From: Rhodobiaceae bacterium UBA4490
GTDB taxonomy: Bacteria; Pseudomonadota; Alphaproteobacteria; Parvibaculales; Parvibaculaceae
Direction of reading: 5' to 3'
NCBI GenBank assembly: GCA_002389665.1
Contig: DGNO01000002.1
Span: 753,624 to 817,623, forward strand
Length of the DNA stretch: 64,000 bases
Both the position numbers and the translations under genes were made by a program. Under the pieces are notes generated by a model. It was not told the DNA's origin. It ran no database searches and saw only the letters and a program-made list of their open reading frames with translations. Positions 25,343-35,006 of this stretch are shown here, in pieces. Every line of letters begins with the position of its first letter. Position 1 is the stretch's first letter.

Positions 25343-28300
25343 TGCGCTGATTGCGCGGATGCCCGCCCGCCCGGCTTTGGGCGGGAATGGGGCGCATCTC
25401 CGCCGGGTCGGGGCCCATGAGCTCGCCCAGAAGATCCGTCCAGTCTTCCATCTGCTCGGCCACTACATGGGTGACGCCTTCCTGCTTTTGCAGGCGCCCG
25501 CGCACTTTCATGATGCGCGCACCCATGACGATGCGCCGGTAGCGTTCGAACACCCGCGCCCAGATCACGCAATTGACGATGCCGGTCTCATCTTCCAGTG
25601 TTACGAAAATCGCCTTGCCGCCGCCAGGGCGCTGGCGCACCAGAACGACGCCCGCCACTTCGACATATTTGCCGTCCGCCGTCTTTTCGAGCCGCGCCGA
25701 GGAATGGATTTTCCGCTCTTCCAAAATGGGCCTTAAGAAGGAAAGCGGGTGCGCTTTAAGCGAGAGCCGCAGGGTCTGATAATCGGCCACCACATGCTCG
25801 GGCAATCCCATGACCGGCAGCGGGACGGAGGCTTTTTCCTCGCCCTCGTCGCGCGCCTTGGCATGGGCGAAAAGCGGCAGCGGCTTTTCGGTTTTCAGCG
25901 CCCGCACTTCCCAAAGCGCCTGACGCCGGTCGAGCCCCATGGAGCGGAAGGCATCCGCCGCCGCAAGCTTCTCCAGCGCCGCAACAGGCACATCGGAAAG
26001 AGCGCGTAAATCGCGCAGATCCGCAAAGCCTTCCCGGCGCGCGGAAATCAGCGCTTCGGCATGTTCCTCGCTGAGCCCGCTTACCTGCCGCATGCCAAGG
26101 CGCAGCGCATGGCGCATGCCCGCCAAAGGCTCGAGCGTATTGTCCCAATCGCTGTGATTGATATCGACCGGGCGCACCTCCACCCCGTGATCACGCGCGC
26201 AAGAGACAATTTGCGCGGGCGCATAGAACCCCATGGGCTGCGCATTCAACAGCCCGCAGGCAAAAACCTCCGGATAAAAATGTTTCAGCCAGGAGGAAAC
26301 ATAAACAAGCTTGGCGAAGCTTGCCGCATGGCTTTCCGGAAAACCGTAATCGCCGAAGCCTTCGATCTGCTTGAAACAGCGCTCGGCAAAATCGGGCGGA
26401 TAGCCGCGCCCGATCATCCGGCTGATGAATTTCTCCCGCAAAGTACCGATCGTGCCGCGCCGGCGGAATGTTGCCATGGCATGGCGCAGCTCATTCGCCT
26501 CATCGGACGTGAATTTCGCCGCCACGATGGCGATCTTCATTGCCTGTTCCTGGAAGAGCGGCACACCGAGTGTCTTATTGAGCACCCGGCGCAGTTCTTC
26601 CGGATCGCCATGTTCGGGCGCCGGGCCTTCTATCCTGACCTCTTCCTTGCCGCTGCGCCGCCTCAGATAAGGATGGACCATGTTCCCCTGAATAGGACCG
26701 GGGCGCACGATTGCGACTTCGATGACAAGATCGTAAAACTTGCAGGGCTTAAGGCGCGGCAGCATGCTCATTTGCGCGCGGCTTTCGATCTGGAAAACGC
26801 CGACCGTATCCGCCTTGCAGATCATGTCGTAAACCGCCGGCTCTTCCGTCGGCACGCTCGCCAGCGTCCAGCGCTCGCCATAATGCTCTTCGATGAGATC
26901 GAAACATTTGCGGATGCAGGTGAGCATACCAAGCCCCAGCACATCCACTTTCAGAATGCCGAGCGCATCGAGATCGTCTTTGTCCCACTCGACAAAGGTG
27001 CGGTCCTCCATCGCCGCATTGCCGATGGGCACGCTCTCGCATAACGGGCCGCGCGTGAGCACGAAGCCGCCCACATGCTGGGAAAGATGGCGGGGAAAAC
27101 CCTGCAATTCATGGGCAAGCTCAAGCGTACGGCGCAGATAGGGGTCGTTTGGATCGAGCCCGGCTTCGGCCACCCGCTCGGGCTTGAAGCTTTGCCCGCC
27201 GTAAGAACCCCAGACCGTACCGGCCAGCGCGCCCGTCACGTCTTCGCTGAGCCCCATGGCTTTGCCCACTTCGCGCACGGCGGAGCGGGAGCGGTAGGAA
27301 ACCACCGTCGCGGCAATGCCCGCGCGCATGCGCCCATAGCGCCGGTAGATATATTGAATGACCTCCTCGCGGCGCTCATGTTCGAAATCGACATCGATAT
27401 CGGGCGGCTCGGTGCGCGCTTCGCTGATGAAGCGGTCGAAGAGCAGATCCATATCCACCGGGTCGATGGCAGTGATGCCGAGACAGTAGCAGACGGCGGA
27501 ATTCGCCGCCGAGCCGCGCCCCTGGCATAAAATGCCCTGGCTGCGCGCAAAGCTGACAATGTCATGCACGGTCAGAAAGTATGGCGCATAGTCGCGCTTG
27601 GCGATGAGCCCAAGCTCGCGCTTGAGAACGGCGCGCACGTTTTCCGGCACCGCGCCTTCATAAATGCGCTGGGCGCCCGCCTCGACAAGATCTTCCAAAT
27701 GGCTTTGCGCGTCTTTTCCTTCCGGCACCGGCTCTTCCGGGTATTCATAGCGCAGCTCATCGAGCGAGAATGTGCAGCGCTTCGCAATCTCCTGCGTTGC
27801 TTCAAGGGCTTCTTCATAGCCCTTAAAAAGCCGGGCCATTTCACCGGGGCTTTTCAAATGCCGCTCGGCATTACCTTCGAGGCGCAGGCCAGCTTCAGCA
27901 ACCGTGCAGCCGAGCCGGATGGCGGCCAGCACATCGGCAAGCGGGCGGCGCTCCGGCACATGATAAAGCACGTCATTCGTGGCAAGGGGGCGCAAGCCGC
28001 AGCGCGCACCAAGCGCCAAAAGGGCGGCAAGCCGCGCCTTATCATTGCCCCGGTAAAGATAGGAAAGCGCAAGAAAGGGCGGCTCCCCTTGAAGCGCGCG
28101 CAGCTGCGCCGACATTTCTTCAAGCTGCGCCTCGAAAGCATCGTCCCAGACCGGCGGCGGCAGGATGATGATTACTTGCCCTTCGGCATGGGCATAAACG
28201 TCTTGCAGGTAAAGATGGCAGGCGCCTTTTTCCGCCCGCCCCTTGCCGAGCGTTAAAAGCCGGGAAAGGCGGCCGTAGGCAGCGCGATCCTTTGGATAGA

Positions 28301-28529
28301 AAATCAGGCTCGGCCCGTCTTCAAGATCGAGCCGCGCGCCGACCAGCAGCTTGAGGCCGCGCGCTTTTGCCGCCACATGGGCGCGCACCATGCCCGAGAG
28401 CGTGTTGCGGTCGGCAAGGCCGATGGCGCAAAGGCCGAGCTCGGCGGCGCGCGCCACAAGCTCTTCGCCGTGGCTGCCCCCTTCCAGGAAACTGAAATTG
28501 CTTAAGACCTGAAGCTCCGCGTAACTCAT
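25314..28529 (-). CDS. dnaE2: Error-prone DNA polymerase DnaE2 (ImuC)
   Basis: A 1071-residue C-family polymerase. The N-terminal PHP domain (LSNFSFLEGGSHGEE) is followed by palm, thumb and fingers, with catalytic acids in PPDIDVDFEHERR, and a C-terminal helix-hairpin-helix/OB region (VEVAGVVLVRQRPGG). Its length and lack of replicative tail match DnaE2. It is the last gene of imuA-imuB-dnaE2, seven bases after imuB, and performs translesion synthesis in SOS mutagenesis together with ImuA and ImuB. Confidence 0.96.
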   Translation of the reverse strand: MSYAELQVLSNFSFLEGGSHGEELVARAAELGLCAIGLADRNTLSGMVRAHVAAKARGLKLLVGARLDLEDGPSLIFYPKDRAAYGRLSRLLTLGKGRAEKGACHLYLQDVYAHAEGQVIIILPPPVWDDAFEAQLEEMSAQLRALQGEPPFLALSYLYRGNDKARLAALLALGARCGLRPLATNDVLYHVPERRPLADVLAAIRLGCTVAEAGLRLEGNAERHLKSPGEMARLFKGYEEALEATQEIAKRCTFSLDELRYEYPEEPVPEGKDAQSHLEDLVEAGAQRIYEGAVPENVRAVLKRELGLIAKRDYAPYFLTVHDIVSFARSQGILCQGRGSAANSAVCYCLGITAIDPVDMDLLFDRFISEARTEPPDIDVDFEHERREEVIQYIYRRYGRMRAGIAATVVSYRSRSAVREVGKAMGLSEDVTGALAGTVWGSYGGQSFKPERVAEAGLDPNDPYLRRTLELAHELQGFPRHLSQHVGGFVLTRGPLCESVPIGNAAMEDRTFVEWDKDDLDALGILKVDVLGLGMLTCIRKCFDLIEEHYGERWTLASVPTEEPAVYDMICKADTVGVFQIESRAQMSMLPRLKPCKFYDLVIEVAIVRPGPIQGNMVHPYLRRRSGKEEVRIEGPAPEHGDPEELRRVLNKTLGVPLFQEQAMKIAIVAAKFTSDEANELRHAMATFRRRGTIGTLREKFISRMIGRGYPPDFAERCFKQIEGFGDYGFPESHAASFAKLVYVSSWLKHFYPEVFACGLLNAQPMGFYAPAQIVSCARDHGVEVRPVDINHSDWDNTLEPLAGMRHALRLGMRQVSGLSEEHAEALISARREGFADLRDLRALSDVPVAALEKLAAADAFRSMGLDRRQALWEVRALKTEKPLPLFAHAKARDEGEEKASVPLPVMGLPEHVVADYQTLRLSLKAHPLSFLRPILEERKIHSSARLEKTADGKYVEVAGVVLVRQRPGGGKAIFVTLEDETGIVNCVIWARVFERYRRIVMGARIMKVRGRLQKQEGVTHVVAEQMEDWTDLLGELMGPDPAEMRPIPAQSRAGGHPRNQRIMPSSRDFH

Positions 28530-28535
28530 GAAGCC

Positions 28536-30215
28536 TCACGCAAAAAAGCCATGCAGGAACCAGGAAGGCGCGCCGCCCGGAAAGGTGCGGTCCTGGGCAC
28601 GAGCCTGGGCACGGTCCTGATAAAGCCCGGCGCGAAAGACCCAATAGCGCCGCCCGCGCACATCCTCGATGCGGAAATAATCGCGCACTTCTTCAAAGAT
28701 ACCGTCCTGGAGACGCCACCATTCCGGCGCGATCCGCTCCGGCCCTTCGGCGCGCGTTACCTGATGAGGCACATGGCGCCAGCGAAAATGCATGGGCGGG
28801 CCGTCCGGCACTTCCGCCATCACCTCGATCGGCTCGGGCTTCGTTAAAAGGCGCAGCGGCCGCAGCGGGCGCGGCGGCGGGCTGCGCAGGGGCGCGGAAG
28901 GAAGAGAGGGAGAAGAAGACCAGGCAGCTTCTTTCATGGCCGCCCCCTCCAGCGCCGGGCGGCTGTGCACAGCGCGCTCGGGCACATGGCTGTCGCACGG
29001 GCCTTGCAGGCGCAGCGCCTCGGCGCCAAGGCGCACGGATAGCCGGTCGATAAGCCCGGCCAGCGCCTCATCCTGCCCGCTCGCGCTCCCCCCTTCCTCG
29101 CTCTCTGCCCAGCTGCCCTGGCTTTGCGTAAAAGGCACCGCTTCATCGGCTGAGAGAATGAAATATTCCGCCCCGAGCCCGAGATCCATCTGCTCGAAAC
29201 GCTCTTTGAAAAGCCGTGCGAGATGCGCCTCCTCGCGCACCGGCTGCGCGGTGCGCAAAGAAAGCGCCGCCACTTGCCCGTCCACCCGCAGCGCCCGGAA
29301 AGTCCAGCGCGTGCCGCCCTGTCCTTCACGCACCAGCATGGATTTCAAATCCGCGCTCAAGCGGCGCAGCACTTCCGGCAGAAAACTCAAATCCTGCACC
29401 GGCTCGCTATAGCCTGCATGAGCGCGGAAGGACGGGGCCGGATGCAGCGGGTTCAGACTTTCTGGCTGGCGGCCGAGCGCCTGATCGAGCCGGAAAAGCA
29501 CCGCTTCTTCGGCAACGCGCGAGCGGAACCTGCGGGCAAGCGCCAGGCGCGGCATGGCGTAAAGCTGACCGATCTTCGTCAGACCAAGACGCTGCAGCAG
29601 GAGCAGCACCTGCGGTTCGAGCCGCAAAGCCGCCATGGGCAAAGCGGACAAGGCCTCGCTGACGCCGCCCTGCGGGGCGATGGCGCGGGGCGGGCCGAAA
29701 CGGGCAAGCGCGCTTGCCGCGCCCACCGTCTGCGCCATGCCGAGATAGGCTTTAAGCCCCAGCTTTGCGAACTGGCTTTCCATGCGCGCCAGCATCGCCT
29801 CTTCCCCACCGAAAAGATGCGCGCAGCCCGTCGCATCGATGAGAAGCCCGTCCTCCCCATCTGCCGCCACGAAAGGGCTGTAACGCAGACACCATTCGGC
29901 CAGCCCTTGAAGAGCGGTGCGGTCGCCTTCCATATCTGCGGGGGCATGAAGAAGACCGGGCAGCCGCGCCTTGGCATCGGTCAGCATCATGCCGCGCGCC
30001 AGCCCAAGCCGTGCTGCCGTCTCATCCACCGCATGAAGGCGCACCGCGCTTTGCTCCTGCACGGTCAAAACGAAAGGCGGAACTTCTTTTGCCTTAGCCG
30101 GTGCGCGCGAGGGGGAGAATGGCGGCCTCTCCCGCAGGCGGGCTTTCCGTTTTTGGTGCCGCCGGAAGCGCTCGATCGGCCAATGGGGCAACCATATGGA
30201 AACAATGCGTCTCAT
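28536..30215 (-). CDS. imuB: ImuB, Y-family polymerase-like mutasome protein
   Basis: A 559-residue Y-family polymerase homologue. The N-terminus begins MRRIVSIWLPHWPIERF where an active polymerase would carry the first metal-binding aspartate, and the palm acid motif has become LLIDATGCAHLFGG. It is therefore likely catalytically dead, as known for Caulobacter ImuB. A QDLSFL sequence near the middle could be the beta-clamp binding site. The C-terminal third is a proline-rich linker and a family-specific tail. Its start lies 122 bases inside the end of imuA. It bridges ImuA, the sliding clamp and DnaE2. Confidence 0.92.
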   Translation of the reverse strand: MRRIVSIWLPHWPIERFRRHQKRKARLRERPPFSPSRAPAKAKEVPPFVLTVQEQSAVRLHAVDETAARLGLARGMMLTDAKARLPGLLHAPADMEGDRTALQGLAEWCLRYSPFVAADGEDGLLIDATGCAHLFGGEEAMLARMESQFAKLGLKAYLGMAQTVGAASALARFGPPRAIAPQGGVSEALSALPMAALRLEPQVLLLLQRLGLTKIGQLYAMPRLALARRFRSRVAEEAVLFRLDQALGRQPESLNPLHPAPSFRAHAGYSEPVQDLSFLPEVLRRLSADLKSMLVREGQGGTRWTFRALRVDGQVAALSLRTAQPVREEAHLARLFKERFEQMDLGLGAEYFILSADEAVPFTQSQGSWAESEEGGSASGQDEALAGLIDRLSVRLGAEALRLQGPCDSHVPERAVHSRPALEGAAMKEAAWSSSPSLPSAPLRSPPPRPLRPLRLLTKPEPIEVMAEVPDGPPMHFRWRHVPHQVTRAEGPERIAPEWWRLQDGIFEEVRDYFRIEDVRGRRYWVFRAGLYQDRAQARAQDRTFPGGAPSWFLHGFFA

Positions 30216-30921
30216 GATCCCATTCCATCGTGACCCTGAAGGGCATGGGCCCTGCCTTCGCTTTTTCCAGCTCCACCTGCCAGCGCGCGGCGCCGGGCGC
30301 TGCAGGATCATGCACCTGGCGCCCGCTCGGTGCCGGGCGGATGCGCAGCCGGGTCAGCGCGGCACTCGCCTCTTTGCGTTCAAGCGGGCGGATGAGCCAG
30401 CAGGGCATCCGGTGCTCCGCTGCCAAAAGCGACAGCCGGCGGCTTTCGGTGAGCCCGACATCTCCTGCCTCCCCAAGCGCCCCGGCAAGCGCGCCTGCCT
30501 TTAAGCCCTCTTCCAGCGCCCAAAGCACATCGAGGCTTGAGCGCGCATAAAGCGTGAGAAGCCGCTCCGGCGACACCCCCGCATCCAAAAGCCCCGGCCC
30601 GTATGGCGCGCCGAACTCACGCCGGTCTTCAAGCCGCATCGCCCATAAAAAGACGGCTTGCCCCCTTCTCTGCCTTTGCCGCTGCCGGGCCGCCAGCATG
30701 GCAAGGGCAAAACCGCGCGCCGCACTCATATCCTCATAAGAAGCGGTCAGTTCATGCAGCCCCGGCCGCAGGATGAGCCGCGCCGGGTCCGCCGCTTCTT
30801 CACGCGGCAGGGCAGCCGGTGCCTCTTCCAGAACCGGCGCGCTCTGCTCGATTTCGGCAATAGACTGCCGAAGCCGCGCCATAAGGGCGCTGCGGGATGT
30901 GCCGCGGGTCTCCCCGGACAT
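30094..30921 (-). CDS. imuA: ImuA, SOS mutasome accessory protein
   Basis: A 275-residue RecA/SulA-like protein that leads the SOS mutasome operon. The conserved core includes LRPGLHELTA near residue 52 and an AVFLWAMRLEDRREFG segment. GAGGTAAGCCC precedes its ATG. A LexA box lies 29 bases upstream. The end overlaps imuB, so production of the two is coupled. Confidence 0.9.
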   Translation of the reverse strand: MSGETRGTSRSALMARLRQSIAEIEQSAPVLEEAPAALPREEAADPARLILRPGLHELTASYEDMSAARGFALAMLAARQRQRQRRGQAVFLWAMRLEDRREFGAPYGPGLLDAGVSPERLLTLYARSSLDVLWALEEGLKAGALAGALGEAGDVGLTESRRLSLLAAEHRMPCWLIRPLERKEASAALTRLRIRPAPSGRQVHDPAAPGAARWQVELEKAKAGPMPFRVTMEWDHETHCFHMVAPLADRALPAAPKTESPPAGEAAILPLARTG

Positions 30922-30949
30922 GGGCTTACCTCTTTCGATATTCCCTTAT

Positions 30950-30964
30950 GTTCTTATTTTGTTC
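30950..30964. promoter_or_regulatory. LexA (SOS) box of alphaproteobacterial type
   Basis: GTTC-TTATTTT-GTTC, an exact match to the alphaproteobacterial direct-repeat SOS box GTTC-N7-GTTC, placed immediately upstream of imuA. It implies damage-inducible expression of imuA-imuB-dnaE2. Confidence 0.93.
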
Positions 30965-31015
30965 TCATGCTGGAGTCAAGCCGCCAGGAATCCGGAACAG
31001 CGACAGAAAGAGGGC

Positions 31016-32038
31016 TTAAAGCAGCCGCAGCACCGCCTCGACATCCGCTTTTTCAGTGGAAAAAGAGGCAACGAAGCGGGCAAGCGGCCGGCTTTCCCCG
31101 GCAATATCCCAGGGCGCGAACTCTACGCCCGCTTTGAAAAGCGCCCGCTGCTGCTCTTTGGAGAGGAACGCAAAAACCTCATTGCCCTCTGCGGGATAGG
31201 CAAGCGCGATGCCCTTTTCCTGAAAACCCGCGGCAAGCAGCGCGGCCATCTCGTTCGCCTGCCGGGCGAGCCGCAGCCAGAGGCCTCCTTCCAGATAGGC
31301 CTCCATCTGCGCGGCAAGGAAACGGCCCTTGGAGAAAAGCTGCCCGCCGCGTTTGCGCAGCCGGGCAAAATCGCGCGCTTTTTCAGGATCGAAAAAGATC
31401 ACCGCCTCGACGCCAAGCGCGCCGTTCTTCGTTGCCCCGAAACAAAGAACATCCACCCCTGCCTTCCAGCTCATTTCGGCGGGCGTGCAGCCAAGCGCAG
31501 CGAGCGCATTGGCAAAGCGCGCGCCGTCCATATGAACGGCCATATCCTTTTCATGCGCAAGGGCGCTTAAGGACCGCAATTCATCGAGGCTGTAAAGCGT
31601 GCCCGCCTCGCTTTGCTGCGTCAGGCTCAAAAGCGCGGGCTGCTGGCGGTGCACACCGCCGGAGCTCCAGAAGGTCAGCGCTTCTTCCAGCGCGGGGCGG
31701 GTGATGCGCCCCGCCTCCCCGCCCACGGGCACAAGCTTTGCGCCATGGGTGAAAAACTCCGGCGCGCCGCATTCATCCACATGGATATGGCTTTCTTCAT
31801 GGCAAAGCACGGCGCGGTGCGGAGGCACATAAGTGGAGAGCGCCAGGGAATTGGCCGCCGTGCCCGTTGCCACCAGAAAGGCGGAAAGCTCGCACTCGAA
31901 AATCTCGGCAAGACGCGCCTCGACACGTTTCGTGATCTCATCGCTGCCATAAGAGGCGCTATAGCCGCCCGCCGCCTTTGCCAGCGCTTCGATAATCTCC
32001 GGCGCAGCCCCGCTCGTATTGTCACTGCCGAAATGCAT
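31016..32038 (-). CDS. ltaE: Low-specificity L-threonine aldolase
   Basis: A 340-residue fold-type I PLP enzyme that cleaves threonine to glycine and acetaldehyde. The N-terminal FGSDNTSGA, the HEESHIHVDE segment, the DGARFANAL motif and the PLP-binding lysine in FGATKNGALG are all as in the family. It stands alone between the SOS operon and the GST gene, on the same strand as both. Confidence 0.93.
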   Translation of the reverse strand: MHFGSDNTSGAAPEIIEALAKAAGGYSASYGSDEITKRVEARLAEIFECELSAFLVATGTAANSLALSTYVPPHRAVLCHEESHIHVDECGAPEFFTHGAKLVPVGGEAGRITRPALEEALTFWSSGGVHRQQPALLSLTQQSEAGTLYSLDELRSLSALAHEKDMAVHMDGARFANALAALGCTPAEMSWKAGVDVLCFGATKNGALGVEAVIFFDPEKARDFARLRKRGGQLFSKGRFLAAQMEAYLEGGLWLRLARQANEMAALLAAGFQEKGIALAYPAEGNEVFAFLSKEQQRALFKAGVEFAPWDIAGESRPLARFVASFSTEKADVEAVLRLL

Positions 32039-32068
32039 GCGCGCTCCAAAACAAAAGAGGGAGAAAAA

Positions 32069-32734
32069 TCAGGCTCGGTCTTCCGGCGGAAAAAGCGGTT
32101 CGGGATCGCCGCTTTTCCATTGCGGATATTTTTTCATCACAGCCGCAAAAAGCGCGCTGGACAAGAAGTTTTCCAGCCAGCGCTGCACGCGCGGCAAAGA
32201 TTGTTCATCGAACCAGGCTTTGTCCACGAAAGCGAACTGGCGCACGAAAGGCGCGATCGCGATATCCGCATAAGATTTTTTAGCACCGAAGAGAAAAGGC
32301 TCATCACCAAGACGCGCCTCGAGCCTTTGAAGAAAGGTAAGGCCTGCCTCCCGGTGTTCTTCCGGCTCCGCGCCTTCATAGCGGTTTGCGTATTTATAGC
32401 GGTCGAGATGCGGTTTGAACTCTTCTTCCGTCTCAGCGATCAGCGCTTCGGCTTCTTCACGTTCGCCCGGCGAGAGCGCCATCAAGCCTTCCGGATCACG
32501 CTGTTCCAGCGCCCAGCGCATGACATCGAAACTTTCTTCCACCACTTTGCCTTCCGGCAGGACAAGCACCGGCACTGTGCCCTTGGGCGAGGCTTCAAGC
32601 ATTTCGGCCGGCTTGTCGCGCAGCACCACTTCGCGCAAGCGGCAAGGAATGCCCGCGGAGAAAAGCGCCATGCGCGCGCGCATCGCATAAGGACAGCGGC
32701 GGAAGCTATAAAGAATGGGAAGCGGGGCATCCAT
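32069..32734 (-). CDS. Glutathione S-transferase family protein
   Basis: A 221-residue GST: an N-terminal thioredoxin-like domain with a CPYAMRAR active-site segment, the conserved cis-proline in GTVPVL and the glutathione-contacting ESFDVMRW, then an all-helical C-terminal domain. The CPYA arrangement suggests a cysteine-type (glutaredoxin-like) rather than Tyr/Ser GST. The ATG overlaps the stop of trhO by one base (TGATG), so it is translationally coupled to it. Confidence 0.9.
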   Translation of the reverse strand: MDAPLPILYSFRRCPYAMRARMALFSAGIPCRLREVVLRDKPAEMLEASPKGTVPVLVLPEGKVVEESFDVMRWALEQRDPEGLMALSPGEREEAEALIAETEEEFKPHLDRYKYANRYEGAEPEEHREAGLTFLQRLEARLGDEPFLFGAKKSYADIAIAPFVRQFAFVDKAWFDEQSLPRVQRWLENFLSSALFAAVMKKYPQWKSGDPEPLFPPEDRA

Positions 32735-33699
32735 CAGGAGGCCTCTTTCTTCAAATCCAGCTTCTTCTTCAAACCCAGCTTCTGGCCCGGCTTGTCGCCC
32801 AGATGCACCTCGCCGCGCGCTTCGGCAAGTTCCATCTGCATCTGGCGCTGGGCGAAGCGGTAGCGCTGTTCCTCGCTCAAATCCGCATGGCAATGCGGGC
32901 AGGAAACGCCTTCCATATAATGAGGCGAGGCTTTGTCTTCCGCGCTGATGGGATGGCGGCAGCCATGGCAAAGATCGTATGTTCCCTCGCCAAGGCCGTG
33001 CGTGACCGCGACGCGCTGATCGAAGACGAAACATTCCCCGCGCCAAAGGCTTTCGTCTTCGGGCACGGTTTCCAGATATTTCAAAATGCCGCCTTCAAGG
33101 TGATAGACCTCATCGAAGCCCTTTTCCTTCATGAAAGCCGTTGCCTTTTCGCAGCGGATGCCGCCGGTGCAGAACATCGCCACCTTCGGCTTGTTCTTCA
33201 GCGCCGTGGTCTCTTCCACCCAGGCGGGAAACTCCCGGAAACTATGAGTGCGCGGATTGACCGCGCCCTCGAAGGTGCCGATCTCCACCTCATAATCGTT
33301 GCGCGTATCGATGACGATGACATCGGGCGCGGAAATGAGCGCGTTCCAGTCTTCCGGTTTAACATAAGTGCCGACATTGCGGACGGGGTCGAGCCCCGGC
33401 ACGCCAAGCGTGACGATCTCTTTCTTCAGCCGCACTTTAAGGCGCAGGAACGGCATCTCCGCCGCCCAGCTTTCTTTATGCTCAAGGCCTGCGAAACGCG
33501 CATCCTCGCGCAGCCAGGAAAGAAACCCGCGCATCGCCCGCTCAGGCCCGGCAATGGTGCCGTTGATCCCTTCATGGGCAAGCAGCAGCGTGCCCTTGAT
33601 GCCGCCGGCACGCGCCATTTCCTCGATCTTCGGCTGCAGCGCGGCAAAATCCGGCAGGTCCACGAACTTATAAAGAGCGGCGACCAGAAAACGGCTCAT
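32734..33699 (-). CDS. trhO: tRNA uridine(34) hydroxylase TrhO (rhodanese-like, UPF0176)
   Basis: A 321-residue protein that hydroxylates U34 of tRNA to ho5U. The N-terminal acylphosphatase-like domain ([11 protein letters not shown]) is followed by a rhodanese domain with the catalytic cysteine in [12 protein letters not shown], and a C-terminal Cys-rich module (CHGCRHP and CPHCHAD) that probably binds zinc. The ATG at 33699 follows GAGGGA; GTG 33714 is a less likely start. Coupled to the GST gene downstream. Confidence 0.94.
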   Translation of the reverse strand: MSRFLVAALYKFVDLPDFAALQPKIEEMARAGGIKGTLLLAHEGINGTIAGPERAMRGFLSWLREDARFAGLEHKESWAAEMPFLRLKVRLKKEIVTLGVPGLDPVRNVGTYVKPEDWNALISAPDVIVIDTRNDYEVEIGTFEGAVNPRTHSFREFPAWVEETTALKNKPKVAMFCTGGIRCEKATAFMKEKGFDEVYHLEGGILKYLETVPEDESLWRGECFVFDQRVAVTHGLGEGTYDLCHGCRHPISAEDKASPHYMEGVSCPHCHADLSEEQRYRFAQRQMQMELAEARGEVHLGDKPGQKLGLKKKLDLKKEAS

Positions 33700-33778
33700 C
33701 GCAAAATCCCTCACAAACTCCGGCCCTTATAGCTCTTTGGCGGGGAAACGTAAAATACCGGCGCCTGGAATGAGACAC

Positions 33779-33808
33779 GAAAAAGCCGGGCAGAACGGCC
33801 CGGCTTCA
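33779..33808 (-). terminator. Rho-independent terminator after the membrane stress operon
   Basis: AAGCCGGGC and GCCCGGCTT form a stem around a short loop. In the minus direction the stem ends in a run of T residues (GGCTTTTTCG), just after the stop at 33831. Confidence 0.85.
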
Positions 33809-33830
33809 TCGCCCCTATTGGGAAACAGCG

Positions 33831-34601
33831 TTAATGGCGCAAGAGCCCGTCCCGCGCCTGGTCCAGCTTCTCGCTGGCCTTGCGCATGGCCTCGGCGGCC
33901 TTTTCATCCGCCGCACGGGCATAGCGCGAGCCTTCTTCCTTGGCTTCGCGCATCACCGCGTCGCGGGCCTCGCCCATCGTCACGTCCTCGGCTCTTGTGC
34001 GGGAGAAATACCCGGCCAGTGCCGCCCCGGCGGCAAGGCCGATAAGGCCCGTGACGAGGGGGTGGGCCTCATAGGTTTCCTTCACCTTGCGCCCGGCCTG
34101 GCGGGAAGCTTCGGCGGCTTCTTCGCCCGCATGACGGGCACGTTCCTGCGCGGCGCGCATTTTCTCGCGTCCGGCAGCCGCCGCCCTTGAAACGGGCCCA
34201 TGGCCGTTAAGGCGTTCCGCTTCGTAACGCTCATCTTCCGCCGACGGGCTTTCATAAACAAAACCGTCATCGGCGCGCTCATCCGCACTGCGGGTACGTG
34301 CCGCTTCTGCCGCGCGTTTCGGTTTTTGCGTGCCCAGCGAATAGGCGAGCCAGGCAATGCCCGCCGCCGTCAGAGCGGAGGGAAGCGGGTGTTCCTGCAC
34401 CGTGCGTTTGGCTTGATCCATCATCTTTCCGGTATCCACATCTCTCAGGCTTTCCAGCGCGAAATCCACGATCTGGTTCGCCGAAATCGAATTTCTGAGC
34501 TCGTCGAAGTCGGATTGCACGGCCGAGCGGGCCGCACGCACCTGCGCTTGTGCTTCTTCGGCGGTCTCTTTCGGGAAGTCGTTCACCTGTCGCTTATTCA
34601 T
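33831..34601 (-). CDS. DUF3618-like membrane-associated stress protein
   Basis: A 256-residue protein rich in Ala, Glu, Arg and Lys. The N-terminal 40 residues resemble the DUF3618 helical module, and two short hydrophobic segments (SALTAAGIAWLAYSLG and LVTGLIGLAAGAALAGYF) lie within long amphipathic helices. Such proteins are common in alphaproteobacterial stress operons with a holin-X-type partner. Its ATG overlaps the stop of the upstream holin-like gene (ATGA). A function in membrane or nucleoid stress protection is inferred from company only. Confidence 0.75.
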   Translation of the reverse strand: MNKRQVNDFPKETAEEAQAQVRAARSAVQSDFDELRNSISANQIVDFALESLRDVDTGKMMDQAKRTVQEHPLPSALTAAGIAWLAYSLGTQKPKRAAEAARTRSADERADDGFVYESPSAEDERYEAERLNGHGPVSRAAAAGREKMRAAQERARHAGEEAAEASRQAGRKVKETYEAHPLVTGLIGLAAGAALAGYFSRTRAEDVTMGEARDAVMREAKEEGSRYARAADEKAAEAMRKASEKLDQARDGLLRH

Positions 34602-34996
34602 GAGAAATTCTCCTTTATTGCCGATTTGTCGCGTCTGAATTCACGGATCGTGCGGCGGGGCAGAAGGTTCTCGCGCCGGAGCCGGCTAAGGCCCCAATAG
34701 ATGCAAACCGCACCGATACTGCCGACCCCGACCGCAACGAGGAGCGCGGCCCAAGGCAGACTGAGACCGGCATCCACCAGCACCGCGATGAGCGCGGCGA
34801 TAAGGCAAAGCAGCGCCGCCAGCGCCAGAAGGAACCCGGCCAGCACGGCCAATCCGGCCCGCACAAGCTGCGATGACTTTTCTTCCGCCTCCCGCTTGAG
34901 CAGATCGAATTCCTGCTCAAGGAGGCGGGAAAGGTTACGCAACAGATCGCTCAGGATCTGGGTGATGCCGCGCGGCTCTTTCGGATCTAAGGCCAT
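34598..34996 (-). CDS. Phage holin family protein (DUF1469/holin-X type)
   Basis: A 132-residue protein: an N-terminal amphipathic helix (LLRNLSRLLEQEFDLLKRE), then two strong membrane segments at about residues 48-72 and 80-102, and a basic tail. This is the pattern of the chromosomal holin-superfamily-III/DUF1469 proteins, which despite the name are not part of a phage here. Middle gene of a three-gene operon. Confidence 0.82.
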   Translation of the reverse strand: MALDPKEPRGITQILSDLLRNLSRLLEQEFDLLKREAEEKSSQLVRAGLAVLAGFLLALAALLCLIAALIAVLVDAGLSLPWAALLVAVGVGSIGAVCIYWGLSRLRRENLLPRRTIREFRRDKSAIKENFS

Positions 34997-35006
34997 AGTG
35001 CCTCGC

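Noticed and set aside
26061..27044. Plus-strand open frame within dnaE2
   Set aside because: Antisense to the catalytic core of DnaE2; no supporting start signal.
34598..34996. Phage lysis gene (holin)
   Set aside because: No other phage genes nearby; the protein belongs to a chromosomal DUF1469-type stress operon.
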